Shown piece by piece: positions 37,369 to 45,851 of a stretch of DNA of 64,000 nucleotides. The stretch comes from UMGS1124 sp964417835 (GTDB taxonomy: Bacteria > Bacillota_I > Bacilli_A > RF39 > UBA660). Within the stretch, counting starts at the first letter, position 1, and each line of letters opens with the position of its first letter. The position numbers were made by a program, and so were the translations under genes. The notes beneath the pieces are model-generated. The model made no database searches, was not told the origin of the DNA, and worked only from the letters and a program-made list of their open reading frames with translations. The DNA lies in the NCBI GenBank assembly GCA_964417835.1, contig CAYQJD010000001.1, positions 1-64,000 of the forward strand. The letters are read 5' to 3'.

Positions 37369-38412
37369 ATGGAAAAAGTATCAATTATTGTTCCTATATT
37401 TAATGGAGAAAAATATATTGATAAATGTTTAAAGTCTTTAATTAATCAAACGTATACTAATTTAGAAATAATTTTTATTAATACCGGCTCTACTGATAAT
37501 TCTTTAAATTTATTAAAAAATTATCAAAAGTTAGATAAAAGAATTATTATAATTGACAAAAAAGAAAATGAAGGGGTTAGTGTAGCAAGAAATTTAGGTT
37601 TAAAAAAATCTACTGGTGATTTTATTACTTTTGCTGATGTAGATGATTGGTTAGAATTAGATGCTATTTATAACATGGTTTCACTTATTAAAAAATATGA
37701 TGTAGATATTGTTAGAACAAATTATAAAAGAGTTGAACCAAATATAACTTTTATTGCAAAGACTTATAAAAATAATGAATTATTAGTATTAAATAAAGAA
37801 AATAAAGATCAATTATTAAAAGATGCTTTAAAACAAAATTATGGATGTTATTTATGGCTTCTTTTAATAAAAAGCAAAATAATAAAAGAAAATAATATTA
37901 ATTTTGATGATAACATATATGTATATCAAGACCTTGCCTTTTATACTAACATTTTTAGATATTGCAATTCTATTTATTTCAGCAATATAATTACATATAA
38001 TTATTTAAATAATTCTAATGGATCTAAAAACAATAAATATTTTGATAGAAATTTAAATAGCACATTAGACTTACAGTCTGTATTAAAGAAAAGATTAGGA
38101 AAGCATTACGAAAATTATATTAATAATCTATGTGTTTCTTTAATAATACCAAGTTATTATTATTTATATAAGGAAAATGATAAATTATGTCAAGAAAAAT
38201 ATAATGATTTATTAAATGATAAAAGATTTTATAACATTATTTCTACAATTAAAATTAAAGATATTGATAAAAAAATGATTTCAAAATATTTAGGAATACT
38301 TTGTATAAAAAAACATTATAGTTATAAAACATTTAAATTAATATACTTTACTAGTTATAAAATATATTTATTTCTTAGAAATCTTAAAAACCAAAACAAA
38401 AGAGTTAATTAA
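37369..38412 (+). CDS. Family 2 glycosyltransferase
   Basis: 347 residues. N-terminal GT-A domain: VSIIVPIFNGEKYIDKCLKSLINQTYTNLEIIFINTGSTDNS, a GVSVARNLGL segment and the metal motif DVDDW. The usual VDDGS or VNDGS nucleotide-binding turn reads INTGS here. The C-terminal ~120 residues are helical, basic and not assigned. It probably adds a sugar to a cell-surface glycan; its convergent partner is a teichoic-acid-type synthase. SD AAAGGTGG. The last codons form an arm of the shared terminator. Confidence 0.92.
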   Translation: MEKVSIIVPIFNGEKYIDKCLKSLINQTYTNLEIIFINTGSTDNSLNLLKNYQKLDKRIIIIDKKENEGVSVARNLGLKKSTGDFITFADVDDWLELDAIYNMVSLIKKYDVDIVRTNYKRVEPNITFIAKTYKNNELLVLNKENKDQLLKDALKQNYGCYLWLLLIKSKIIKENNINFDDNIYVYQDLAFYTNIFRYCNSIYFSNIITYNYLNNSNGSKNNKYFDRNLNSTLDLQSVLKKRLGKHYENYINNLCVSLIIPSYYYLYKENDKLCQEKYNDLLNDKRFYNIISTIKIKDIDKKMISKYLGILCIKKHYSYKTFKLIYFTSYKIYLFLRNLKNQNKRVN

Positions 38413-38428
38413 GACTCTTTTGTTTTGG
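38391..38428. terminator. Shared bidirectional terminator with both stop codons in its loop
   Basis: Perfect 15-bp stem CCAAAACAAAAGAGT / ACTCTTTTGTTTTGG with an 8-base loop TAATTAAG. The stop codons of the two convergent genes overlap at 38409-38412 inside the loop, so the stem encodes the C-terminal residues of both proteins. Confidence 0.85.
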
Positions 38429-40487
38429 TAGAATTTATGTTATTAGATTTATTTTCAATATTTATACTAATATTATTCATTTTATTATATAAATAATTAA
38501 AATAATTATTTTTTATTGCTAAAGAAGACATCTTTATTTTATTATTTATATTTTCGTTAATCTCTTGTATTTCTTCAACACTATATTTTTTATCAGAATA
38601 ATATTCTATTTTACTTTTAGCAGCATTATAATAAGCATATTCATTCTTCCAAGATCCGTCTGCAAAAACTACTAATGATTCATAATCATCACTAAATAAA
38701 TCTGTTCCTACATATAATCTTGGATCATAATCTAAATTAAATAAGTTAGCAACAGTTGGAAGAATATTAATATAAGATGTATATTCTTTAAAAGTCTCAG
38801 CTTTAATTTTACTATTATAAATTACAAAAGGAACTCTTTCAGCTTCATAATCTTTACTAGTATCATAATCTAATACAGAATTAATAACACTTGTAGATAA
38901 GCCATATGGATAATGATCTCCATATAAAACAATAACAGTATTATCTAATATTCCTTTATTTTCTAACCCTTCTAATAATATTCCAAGAGCATTATCTAAT
39001 ATTTTCAACTTAGATTTATATCTTTTTAATTCTGTTTTTATTTCTAAATCTTTATAAAGACTTAGATATTTGTCTCCTTCGATGGATGAATAATATGGCT
39101 GATGACTACTTACAGTTGTCAACCAAGCCATAAATTTATTATTACCAATATCATCTATTATTTTCAAAACACTTTCCATAAAGTCTTCGTCACTTGCCCA
39201 ATTCTTATATAAGGTAGAATAATTTATACCCAATTCCTCTACTCCATAATAGTGACCACTTCCCATATTTGAATGTATTGTGCTTCTATAGTAATAATGT
39301 TCAGTATAATCATGTGCACTAAAAGTTTTATAACCTTTATTATTAAATAAATTAAATATACTTTCAAAATATGTATTATCTTTATAATCATTTGCAGTAC
39401 AAGTATTATATATAGAATACAAACTAATCATCCCACTCATTTCGTTATTTCCTGTACTACAACTATTTCTAGGACTATAATTGTTCTCCCAGTGCCAACC
39501 TTCACTATACAATTTATAAAAGTTAGGATAATCATCTTTATTTATAAAGATATCATTTACACTCTCCATCATTATAACAATTAAATTCTTTCCTTCAAAA
39601 ACTCCAGTATTATCATTTACATTTGTTATATTATTATTTATAAAATAATTATTTAAAGATTTTAATGTTGAATTAGTTTCTTCTTCTATTATTTCTTTCC
39701 ATTTTGTATCATCTATTATTCTTTCATTACTAGTATTATTACTACTTATATCTTTATTTGTGTCTATTACAAATTGATCTATTAATTCACTTGGCAAAAA
39801 ATAATTTTTTAAATCTAATATCCCAAAAGTAATGACTCCAAATTGTCTAACTGAAATACTTGGTACACTAGGATTTTCAAATAATTTTTTATTACTTACT
39901 ATTTGTAATTCATTTTGCATAAAAGTAATATATAAAGTAGTATAATATAATGTACAAAAACATATTAAAGCAATCAAACACATACAAATTTTTTCTATAA
40001 ATAATTTTTTATTTATAGTTTTATAATTGTTTTTTTCTAAAGAAATACTAAACTTCTTATTTACTATATTTTCAAAAAAAATATAGTAAACTATTGCTAG
40101 CAATAGTGGTATTAACAAAAAGTAATAATACCAATTAAAACTAAGTATAAATTCTTTAATATAATCTATTACAGCACTAAATTGACTACTAGTGCCAAAA
40201 GACATATAAACACCAATAAAATTATTAAATCCAGTTTGTGCTAAAGCATAAATCGAAAAAATAAATATTATTATTATATTTAAAAACTTATGTAAAAATT
40301 TAGGCACAAAATAAAGTAAATTTGATATTAAAAAACTTATTATAAAGGAACTTAATATAATTCTTATAATTGACCAATCAAAAATGGGAAAAAAATTAAC
40401 AATTTTAAAAATAACTTCTAATATAAATAATAATAGAAAATTTATTATCAAATTCTTCAAAATGTTCTTATTAATAAAATATTTCAT
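38409..40487 (-). CDS. LtaS-like sulfatase-fold membrane phosphotransferase
   Basis: 692 residues: five N-terminal membrane helices (within about 10-200), then an extracytoplasmic alkaline-phosphatase/sulfatase domain. The metal and nucleophile region reads NLIVIMMESVND ... SCSTGNNEMSG, where the Thr after CS is the expected catalytic Thr. Further ligands are in the HSNMGSGHYYG region and YGDHYP. LtaS builds polyglycerol-phosphate lipoteichoic acid from phosphatidylglycerol; related enzymes transfer phosphoethanolamine or phosphoglycerol to glycans, so the exact product is open. SD AAAAGGAG. Confidence 0.9.
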   Translation of the reverse strand: MKYFINKNILKNLIINFLLLFILEVIFKIVNFFPIFDWSIIRIILSSFIISFLISNLLYFVPKFLHKFLNIIIIFIFSIYALAQTGFNNFIGVYMSFGTSSQFSAVIDYIKEFILSFNWYYYFLLIPLLLAIVYYIFFENIVNKKFSISLEKNNYKTINKKLFIEKICMCLIALICFCTLYYTTLYITFMQNELQIVSNKKLFENPSVPSISVRQFGVITFGILDLKNYFLPSELIDQFVIDTNKDISSNNTSNERIIDDTKWKEIIEEETNSTLKSLNNYFINNNITNVNDNTGVFEGKNLIVIMMESVNDIFINKDDYPNFYKLYSEGWHWENNYSPRNSCSTGNNEMSGMISLYSIYNTCTANDYKDNTYFESIFNLFNNKGYKTFSAHDYTEHYYYRSTIHSNMGSGHYYGVEELGINYSTLYKNWASDEDFMESVLKIIDDIGNNKFMAWLTTVSSHQPYYSSIEGDKYLSLYKDLEIKTELKRYKSKLKILDNALGILLEGLENKGILDNTVIVLYGDHYPYGLSTSVINSVLDYDTSKDYEAERVPFVIYNSKIKAETFKEYTSYINILPTVANLFNLDYDPRLYVGTDLFSDDYESLVVFADGSWKNEYAYYNAAKSKIEYYSDKKYSVEEIQEINENINNKIKMSSLAIKNNYFNYLYNKMNNISINIENKSNNINSTKTKES

Positions 40488-40651
40488 ATCTTTTCTCCTT
40501 TTGACACCATTAAATATGATATAACAAAAATATTTTTATGTCCATTGATTACAAATAAATTTTATACTTTTTTAATGAAATATTTATGAATTTTTATAAT
40601 CTGATTGATTTTAAATTATATTTAATCATATAATATATTTGGTGATTTTAG

Positions 40652-40966
40652 TTGAAAATAATTATAGCTGAAAATTTTAAAGATAAATTATTAGGTTTAA
40701 TAGGAAAAGAAAATATAAATTATGGGCTTTTAATTAAAAATTGTAAAAGCATCCATACTTATTTTATGAAAGAAAATATTGATGTGTTATTACTTGACCA
40801 AGATAACAGAATATTGTTTATTAATAGAAACGTCAAAAAAAATAAAATATTAATTTTTCATACAAAAAAGAAATCTAATATATTAGAACTTCCTCAAAAT
40901 AGTTCATTACATTTAAATGTAAATGATGTAATCGATTTAAATAATTTTAATGTTTATAACGAATAA
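40652..40966 (+). CDS. DUF192 family protein
   Basis: 104 residues. IHTYFMKENIDVLLLDQDNRILFINRNV followed by KKSNILELPQNSSLHLNVNDVI matches the DUF192 fold (signature 'F-M-N-...-LD-F-D' and 'VLELPAG...G'). Function unknown in the family; some members are secreted, but this one has no signal peptide. The start is TTG, placed by SD GGTGAT 7 bases upstream; there is no closer ATG in frame. Confidence 0.8.
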   Translation: MKIIIAENFKDKLLGLIGKENINYGLLIKNCKSIHTYFMKENIDVLLLDQDNRILFINRNVKKNKILIFHTKKKSNILELPQNSSLHLNVNDVIDLNNFNVYNE

Positions 40967-41105
40967 TTTCGTTATTTTTTATAGTTTCAACTAATAATGT
41001 TGTAAGTTCTGTCCTCTTATTAATATATAGAAACTCTGGATTATATTCATGATTTCAACCTAAGCCAAAGAAACCGAGCTTTGAAAAATCTAATACTATG
41101 TATAC
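40947..41105 (-). pseudogene. Possible decayed coding fragment between DUF192 gene and argS
   Basis: In the 282-base gap, one minus-strand frame reads VYIVLDFSKLGFFGLG, then TGA (41055-41057), then NHEYNPEFLYINKRTELTTL... to a stop at 40947. The composition is protein-like, but it has no start, no SD, an internal stop, and overlaps the end of the DUF192 gene. Chance cannot be excluded. Confidence 0.25.
40956..40981 (+). terminator. Terminator of the DUF192 gene
   Basis: ATAACGAA / TTCGTTAT (8 bp) with a 4-base loop that contains the stop codon, then TTTTTT. Confidence 0.8.
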
Positions 41106-41156
41106 TTAACATTTTCAATATTTTTTTCTTCTTATTATTTCCTATTTTATCCCCTT

Positions 41157-41184
41157 AAATAAAAATCTTCCAATAAGGAAGATT
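41157..41184 (-). terminator. Terminator of argS
   Basis: Minus strand AATCTTCC, loop TTATT, GGAAGATT (41164-41184), then TTTATTT. It is about 65 bases past the argS stop. Confidence 0.75.
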
Positions 41185-41248
41185 ATCGTACAAAAAGCAA
41201 AAATTTTATATCAACCAATCCCTATTAATAAAATTTGTTGTCAAAACT

Positions 41249-42994
41249 CTATATCTTATCAGGAACCTTAATACCTAATATATTCAAAAGTTTTAAATTA
41301 GTTTTATATACTAATTCTGTAATTAATAACCATGATTCTCTTTTTAATTCATCTTTTTCAACCAATACTCTATTAGAAGAATAAAAATTATTATATATAT
41401 TAGTTAATCTATATAAATACTCTGCTATTTCATTCAAACTTTTTATTTTTAAAGAATTTTTTAAAATACTAGGCACTTCTAATAATGCAATTATTATTTT
41501 TCTTTCTAACTCATTACTCACAAAATGATACTTATTATAACTAATACCTTCCTCTTTAGCTTTGTTTAATAAGCTTTTCATTCTTACTGTACTATATAAT
41601 AAATATGGTGCTGTTTTCCCATTTAAATCACTAAACTTTATAGGATCAAATATATAATCACTACTTCTATTTGGTAATAAATCTGCATACTTTATTGTTG
41701 CGATAGCAATATCGAAAGCTAACTTTTCTTTATCACTTTCTTTTATATTATCTTTAATCTTCTTTATTGCCTCATTTTTTACTAACTCTATTAATGAGTT
41801 TAATGACATTACTCCACCATCACGTGTTTTAAAAGGTTTTCCATCTGGTCCATTCATAGTTCCAAATCCCAAGAAATTTAACTCTGTTTTATCTTTAACT
41901 ATTCCTGATTTCTTAGCTGCCCTAAAAACTTGAGTAAAATGCATTTCTTGTCTGTTATCTGCAAGATATAGTAATTCATCAGGATTATATTTATTTATTC
42001 TATCATATAGTGTTGCCATCTCTGTAGATGCATAAAGAATAGCTCCATCAGTCTTTTTTAAAAGCATAGGCGGAATATCTATTTTATCGGTTTCTTCTTT
42101 TACATTAACAACTAATGCTCCGTTAGATACTTCAGTCAAATTTTTTTCATTTAAAATATTTATAACATCATCAATGTATGGATCAGCATCACTTTCACCT
42201 AACCACAAATCAAATGTTGTACCAAGTTTTTCATAAATCTTTTTTATATCATTACTACTAGTATTTACAATATGTTTCCACAAAACTCTTAAGCCTTTAT
42301 CCCCATTTTGCAATCTTAAAGTCAAAGCTCTTGCTTCTTCTGCATATGAAACAGATTCTTTTTTCTTTTGACTTGCTATAGGATAAATACGTGCTAAATC
42401 ACTTTCATTTACAGGAGAAGTATTTGGATAGTCACCATCATAATTTTCATCAAAATAAGGTAGATCAGGATACATGTACCTAATTTCATTCATTACAAGT
42501 CCCATTGGAGTTCCCCAGTCACCTAAATGCACATCACTTATTGTCGTAGCCCCACATTCGTTTAATAAGCGTTTTAAGGCTTCGCCAATATTAGCCGAGC
42601 GTAAGTGTCCAACATGAAGTTCTTTTGCAATATTCGCTCCACCATAATCTAAAAAAACTGTCTTATTCTTAATTTTATATCCATTAATTTCTAAATTTTC
42701 AAACATTTCATTAACATAGTTTACTAAAGCTTCATCACTAATAGTTAAATTTATAAAACCAGGTCCTGCTATATTAATGTTTTTAAAATAATTAGTATTA
42801 TTTAACTCAGTAACTAATTTGTTTGCAATATTAATAGGGCTTTCCTTATAAATACTAGCCAATTTCATACATCCATTATATTGATAATCACCTAAATCAG
42901 GTCTATTCGAAACATTTAAGGTAACACATTCATCATATCCTATTTTTTTTAATATATCATTTAGAATCGATTCCAAAAAACTTATTAAATTCAT
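41249..42994 (-). CDS. argS: Arginyl-tRNA synthetase
   Basis: 581 residues. The N-terminal Add1 domain (DYQYNGCMKLASIYKESPINIA) and the class I catalytic core with HVGH in GANIAKELHVGHLRSANIGEAL are clear. The KMSKS-equivalent is the divergent loop KPFKTRDGGVMSL, as usual for ArgRS. The C-terminal anticodon-binding helical domain ends in the typical LLNILGIKVPDKI. No T-box is seen in the short upstream gap. Confidence 0.98.
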   Translation of the reverse strand: MNLISFLESILNDILKKIGYDECVTLNVSNRPDLGDYQYNGCMKLASIYKESPINIANKLVTELNNTNYFKNINIAGPGFINLTISDEALVNYVNEMFENLEINGYKIKNKTVFLDYGGANIAKELHVGHLRSANIGEALKRLLNECGATTISDVHLGDWGTPMGLVMNEIRYMYPDLPYFDENYDGDYPNTSPVNESDLARIYPIASQKKKESVSYAEEARALTLRLQNGDKGLRVLWKHIVNTSSNDIKKIYEKLGTTFDLWLGESDADPYIDDVINILNEKNLTEVSNGALVVNVKEETDKIDIPPMLLKKTDGAILYASTEMATLYDRINKYNPDELLYLADNRQEMHFTQVFRAAKKSGIVKDKTELNFLGFGTMNGPDGKPFKTRDGGVMSLNSLIELVKNEAIKKIKDNIKESDKEKLAFDIAIATIKYADLLPNRSSDYIFDPIKFSDLNGKTAPYLLYSTVRMKSLLNKAKEEGISYNKYHFVSNELERKIIIALLEVPSILKNSLKIKSLNEIAEYLYRLTNIYNNFYSSNRVLVEKDELKRESWLLITELVYKTNLKLLNILGIKVPDKI

Positions 42995-43055
42995 AAATAC
43001 TCTCCTAACTCATTTATTATTATATAAAAAAGGATAGTCTTTTTCAATAAATAAA

Positions 43056-43077
43056 ATATACACTATATAGTGTATAT
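43056..43077 (-). terminator. Perfect 22-bp palindrome, probable LCP-gene terminator
   Basis: ATATACACTA/TAGTGTATAT, centred on TA, directly after the LCP gene stop and followed on the minus strand by TTTATTTATT. Read as a hairpin with a tight loop it is a terminator. It could instead be an operator for argS on the other side, but argS is transcribed away from it. Confidence 0.55.
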
Positions 43078-43081
43078 CTTA

Positions 43082-44563
43082 TTATGAATTATTTTCAGTA
43101 TATTTATTAGTTTCTAATATCTTGTCAAACAACTTTTTAGCCTCTAAAACAGTATCTTCTTTTGGCTTCATTACATAAACTTTTTGAGAACCAGTTGAAT
43201 ATGTAGTACTAGAACTATCAGTACCATCAACAGTATAAGTTTCAATATCCCAACTGGTATTATCTTTTATTTGATTTTTAATTAATTTAGTAATGTCTCT
43301 TTGTTCCATATTAGTTACAACTGAATTTGATAAACTACTTAGTAAGTCATTATATTTTACAAGAATATTTGGACTAATAGCTTTATCAATAATAGCCTGC
43401 AAAACCAAAAGTTGATTTTCTATTCTGGATCTATCTCCACCTGCAAGAGTATGTCTTGTTCTTGCTAGAGCTAAAGCCTGCTCTCCATTTAATTTTTGTA
43501 GACCTTTCTTCAAACAAATTTGTTTACTGCTTGTTCTAGAAGAAGTTTGTTCACAAAATGAAACTGGAACATCAACTTCAATACCATCAAGCTTTTCAAC
43601 AATATTTATAAAAGAAGTAAAATTAACTCTTGCATAATAGTCAATATTTATATCATATAAATTTTCTAAAGTCCCTATAGACTCTTCAATTCCATAAACT
43701 CCTGCATGTGTTAATTTATCATATGAATTTTTAGTTTTTAACTTTACATAATAATCTCTAGGAGTATTAACCATTAAAATTTTCTTTTCTTTAGGGTTAA
43801 CTGCAACCAAAATATTAACATCACTTTTGGCCTTCGCTGCAACATTTCCATTAACATCTATACCACTTAAATATAATACGAAATTTTCTTTAGAAACATT
43901 TATATTGCTACTTAAAGTACTAACCTTAGTATTTATAGTAAAAGAATAAATAGCTTTTACATTATCATATTGATCATTATCCTCTTTTAAAATATCTACA
44001 TTTGAATCCATTGCAATAACAGCATCTATTTCATTATTAATTAATGCATCTAAAGAACTTACTGTACTATCAAAATCAGCTTCATTAAATTCTATTTTGT
44101 TTGATACTTTTTCTATTGCCTTTTTTGTACTATCTTCATTCTTTTCAGAGACACCAATAATCTTTTTATTAATATCACTAATATTTTCATAAGGAGAATC
44201 ATTTAAAACATATACTGAATAAGTATCACTTCTAAAGCCCATATCTAATATATCATTTAAAAAATTTATTGTCCCTAAAGAATATAAGATTATAAATATA
44301 AACAATATTATTAATAAAACACTTGGTAAAGAAAATACAACTTTAATCCATTTTTTTAATTTTTTATTATTTAATAGACTAAATATCAAAAATATAATCA
44401 ATCCACCACCAATAATATATAGAGCTAAAAAATTAAGTGGTAATATTTCAAAATATATTATAAAACTACTTGCTATTAAAAATAATATCAATAATAAAAT
44501 AGATAATATTTTAAAAAATATATTTTTCTTTTTAGAAACCCCTGTTTTTTTCTTTTTTTTCAT
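43082..44563 (-). CDS. LytR-CpsA-Psr (LCP) family wall-polymer ligase
   Basis: 493 residues from the ATG with SD AGGTGAC; a longer frame begins 13 codons earlier but overlaps the upstream gene and lacks an SD. Basic N-terminus, three membrane helices (about 18-105), then a region (about 135-225: KKIIGVSEKNEDSTKKAIEKV ... NNEIDAVIA) like the solute-binding-type insert seen in some LCP proteins. The LCP domain follows: DVNILVAVNPKEKKILMVNTPRDYYVKL, HAGVYGIEESIGTLENLYDINIDYYARVNF, ARTRHTLAGGDRSRIENQ. It transfers teichoic acid or other glycans to peptidoglycan. Confidence 0.93.
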   Translation of the reverse strand: MKKKKKTGVSKKKNIFFKILSILLLILFLIASSFIIYFEILPLNFLALYIIGGGLIIFLIFSLLNNKKLKKWIKVVFSLPSVLLIILFIFIILYSLGTINFLNDILDMGFRSDTYSVYVLNDSPYENISDINKKIIGVSEKNEDSTKKAIEKVSNKIEFNEADFDSTVSSLDALINNEIDAVIAMDSNVDILKEDNDQYDNVKAIYSFTINTKVSTLSSNINVSKENFVLYLSGIDVNGNVAAKAKSDVNILVAVNPKEKKILMVNTPRDYYVKLKTKNSYDKLTHAGVYGIEESIGTLENLYDINIDYYARVNFTSFINIVEKLDGIEVDVPVSFCEQTSSRTSSKQICLKKGLQKLNGEQALALARTRHTLAGGDRSRIENQLLVLQAIIDKAISPNILVKYNDLLSSLSNSVVTNMEQRDITKLIKNQIKDNTSWDIETYTVDGTDSSSTTYSTGSQKVYVMKPKEDTVLEAKKLFDKILETNKYTENNS

Positions 44564-44567
44564 AAAG

Positions 44568-45416
44568 TCACCTATTTTCCAATAATTTAGTAGTTCCATC
44601 ATAATAAGTAACTAAAACTTGAATTCCTATAACGTACCCATATCTATTATAAGCAAGTATAAGTTTAGTATTATAAATTTCACCATCAGTATAATCTTCA
44701 AAATCAGTTTCGGCTACTTCATTATAAATTTCTTTAAATTCTTTACTATCCTCTTCTATTGCTTTATCCAATTTCAAAAAGAATACATGTTCTATTGTAT
44801 CATCATTTGCATTATTATTGTAATATTCTAAATCATTTGACTTTTTATTTGACAAAGTTTCAGTTTCACTAACTTTAACAACTGCACTTTTATTTACACT
44901 ATTTCCATATGCATCACTTACTATAATATCCACATTATATGTACCAACATTTTTTAACTTATCTAAAATTTTATTATCTTTTAATTGAACTGAACAAGGC
45001 AAAGACAAATCATCACATGATAAAATTAACATACTAGGATCAAAATCTTCATTTATACCAATTACAATATCCTCTGTAGTAACATTAGGTTTAATAGTGT
45101 CTTTGACTACAATAGTACCAATTTTAGTATGCTTATTATATTTTACTTTATAAGTATAAGTACCAACTTTATTAATATCTACATTACTTAAATCTAATTT
45201 ATAATCTTTAGAATTCTTTTTACCATTTATTAAATAATCGTCAACATTTAAAGATAATTCAGTTCCTAATTCAACAGTAATTTTTTTTAGCTTAATAGTA
45301 TTTTCATTTTTATAATATAAAAATATTCCAATACATATACCTATAATAAACAAAATAATTAATATTTTAATAAATACATGTTTACTACTATTTTCTTCAT
45401 AATAAAAATCGTCCAT
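44568..45416 (-). CDS. Membrane-anchored protein with Ig-like/DUF5011-type domains
   Basis: 282 residues from the ATG set by SD GGGTG; four further codons upstream are open but lack an SD. One N-terminal membrane helix (about 15-36), then two beta-sandwich segments: ITVELGTELSLNVDDYLINGKK ... GTYTYKVKYNKHTKIGTIVVKDTIKP and NVTTEDIVIGINEDFDPS ... VGTYNVDIIVSDAYGNSVNKSAVVKV, the DUF5011-like pattern. The C-terminal ~90 residues are acidic and unassigned. It lies 4 bases before the LCP gene and is probably an accessory wall protein. Confidence 0.78.
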   Translation of the reverse strand: MDDFYYEENSSKHVFIKILIILFIIGICIGIFLYYKNENTIKLKKITVELGTELSLNVDDYLINGKKNSKDYKLDLSNVDINKVGTYTYKVKYNKHTKIGTIVVKDTIKPNVTTEDIVIGINEDFDPSMLILSCDDLSLPCSVQLKDNKILDKLKNVGTYNVDIIVSDAYGNSVNKSAVVKVSETETLSNKKSNDLEYYNNNANDDTIEHVFFLKLDKAIEEDSKEFKEIYNEVAETDFEDYTDGEIYNTKLILAYNRYGYVIGIQVLVTYYDGTTKLLENR

Positions 45417-45418
45417 AA

Positions 45419-45778
45419 TTACACCCATCTAGCAAAATAAATATTTCTTGTATAACCTTCTTCATATTTATCAAAAAGAGAGATTATTCCATTAACTATT
45501 GCTTCAATAATATTAGTGCCTTTTTTTACCTTAATCTTTAATAAACCATCTTTTATTTCTTTTCTAAAATTGTAATCATCAATGTATTTAGATAATATAT
45601 AATCTATTTCTTCTATCTTTTTCAAACTTTCTTTATTTTCTTCATCTATATCAAATATATAATCCTCATAAATACTTACTAACTTTAAAGAAATATAATC
45701 ATCTTCAGTAAAATCAAAATTTTTAATTTTATAAAAATTAGGACAATGTTTTAGTATCTCTTTATTCTTATTATTCAT
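45419..45778 (-). CDS. Hypothetical protein, first gene of the LCP operon
   Basis: 119 residues, soluble, acidic and helical with no signal peptide or recognised motif (contains YISLKLVSIYEDYIFDIDEE and NIIEAIVNGIISLFDKYE). SD GAAAGG. Two bases separate its stop from the start of the Ig-like gene, so it is co-transcribed with the LCP gene. Function unknown. Confidence 0.7.
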   Translation of the reverse strand: MNNKNKEILKHCPNFYKIKNFDFTEDDYISLKLVSIYEDYIFDIDEENKESLKKIEEIDYILSKYIDDYNFRKEIKDGLLKIKVKKGTNIIEAIVNGIISLFDKYEEGYTRNIYFARWV

Positions 45779-45821
45779 ATTTAACTACCTTTCATTATAA
45801 TTAAATTATAATATAATATAC

Positions 45822-45846
45822 AAAAAAAGTCTATATTCTAGACTTT
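45822..45846 (-). terminator. Terminator of the InlB-repeat surface protein gene
   Basis: Minus strand AAAGTCTA, loop GAATA, TAGACTTT then TTTT (45826-45846 plus tail). Confidence 0.85.
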
Positions 45847-45851
45847 ATTTT

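Noticed and set aside
41055..41057. TGA as a sense codon (Mycoplasma-type code)
   Set aside because: Several good genes end in TGA (pta; the Ig-like gene before the LCP gene) and none requires TGA as Trp.
43056..43077. 22-bp palindrome as an argS operator
   Set aside because: It lies downstream of the LCP gene with a T-rich tail on that strand, and upstream of argS only in distance; argS is read away from it. Terminator preferred.
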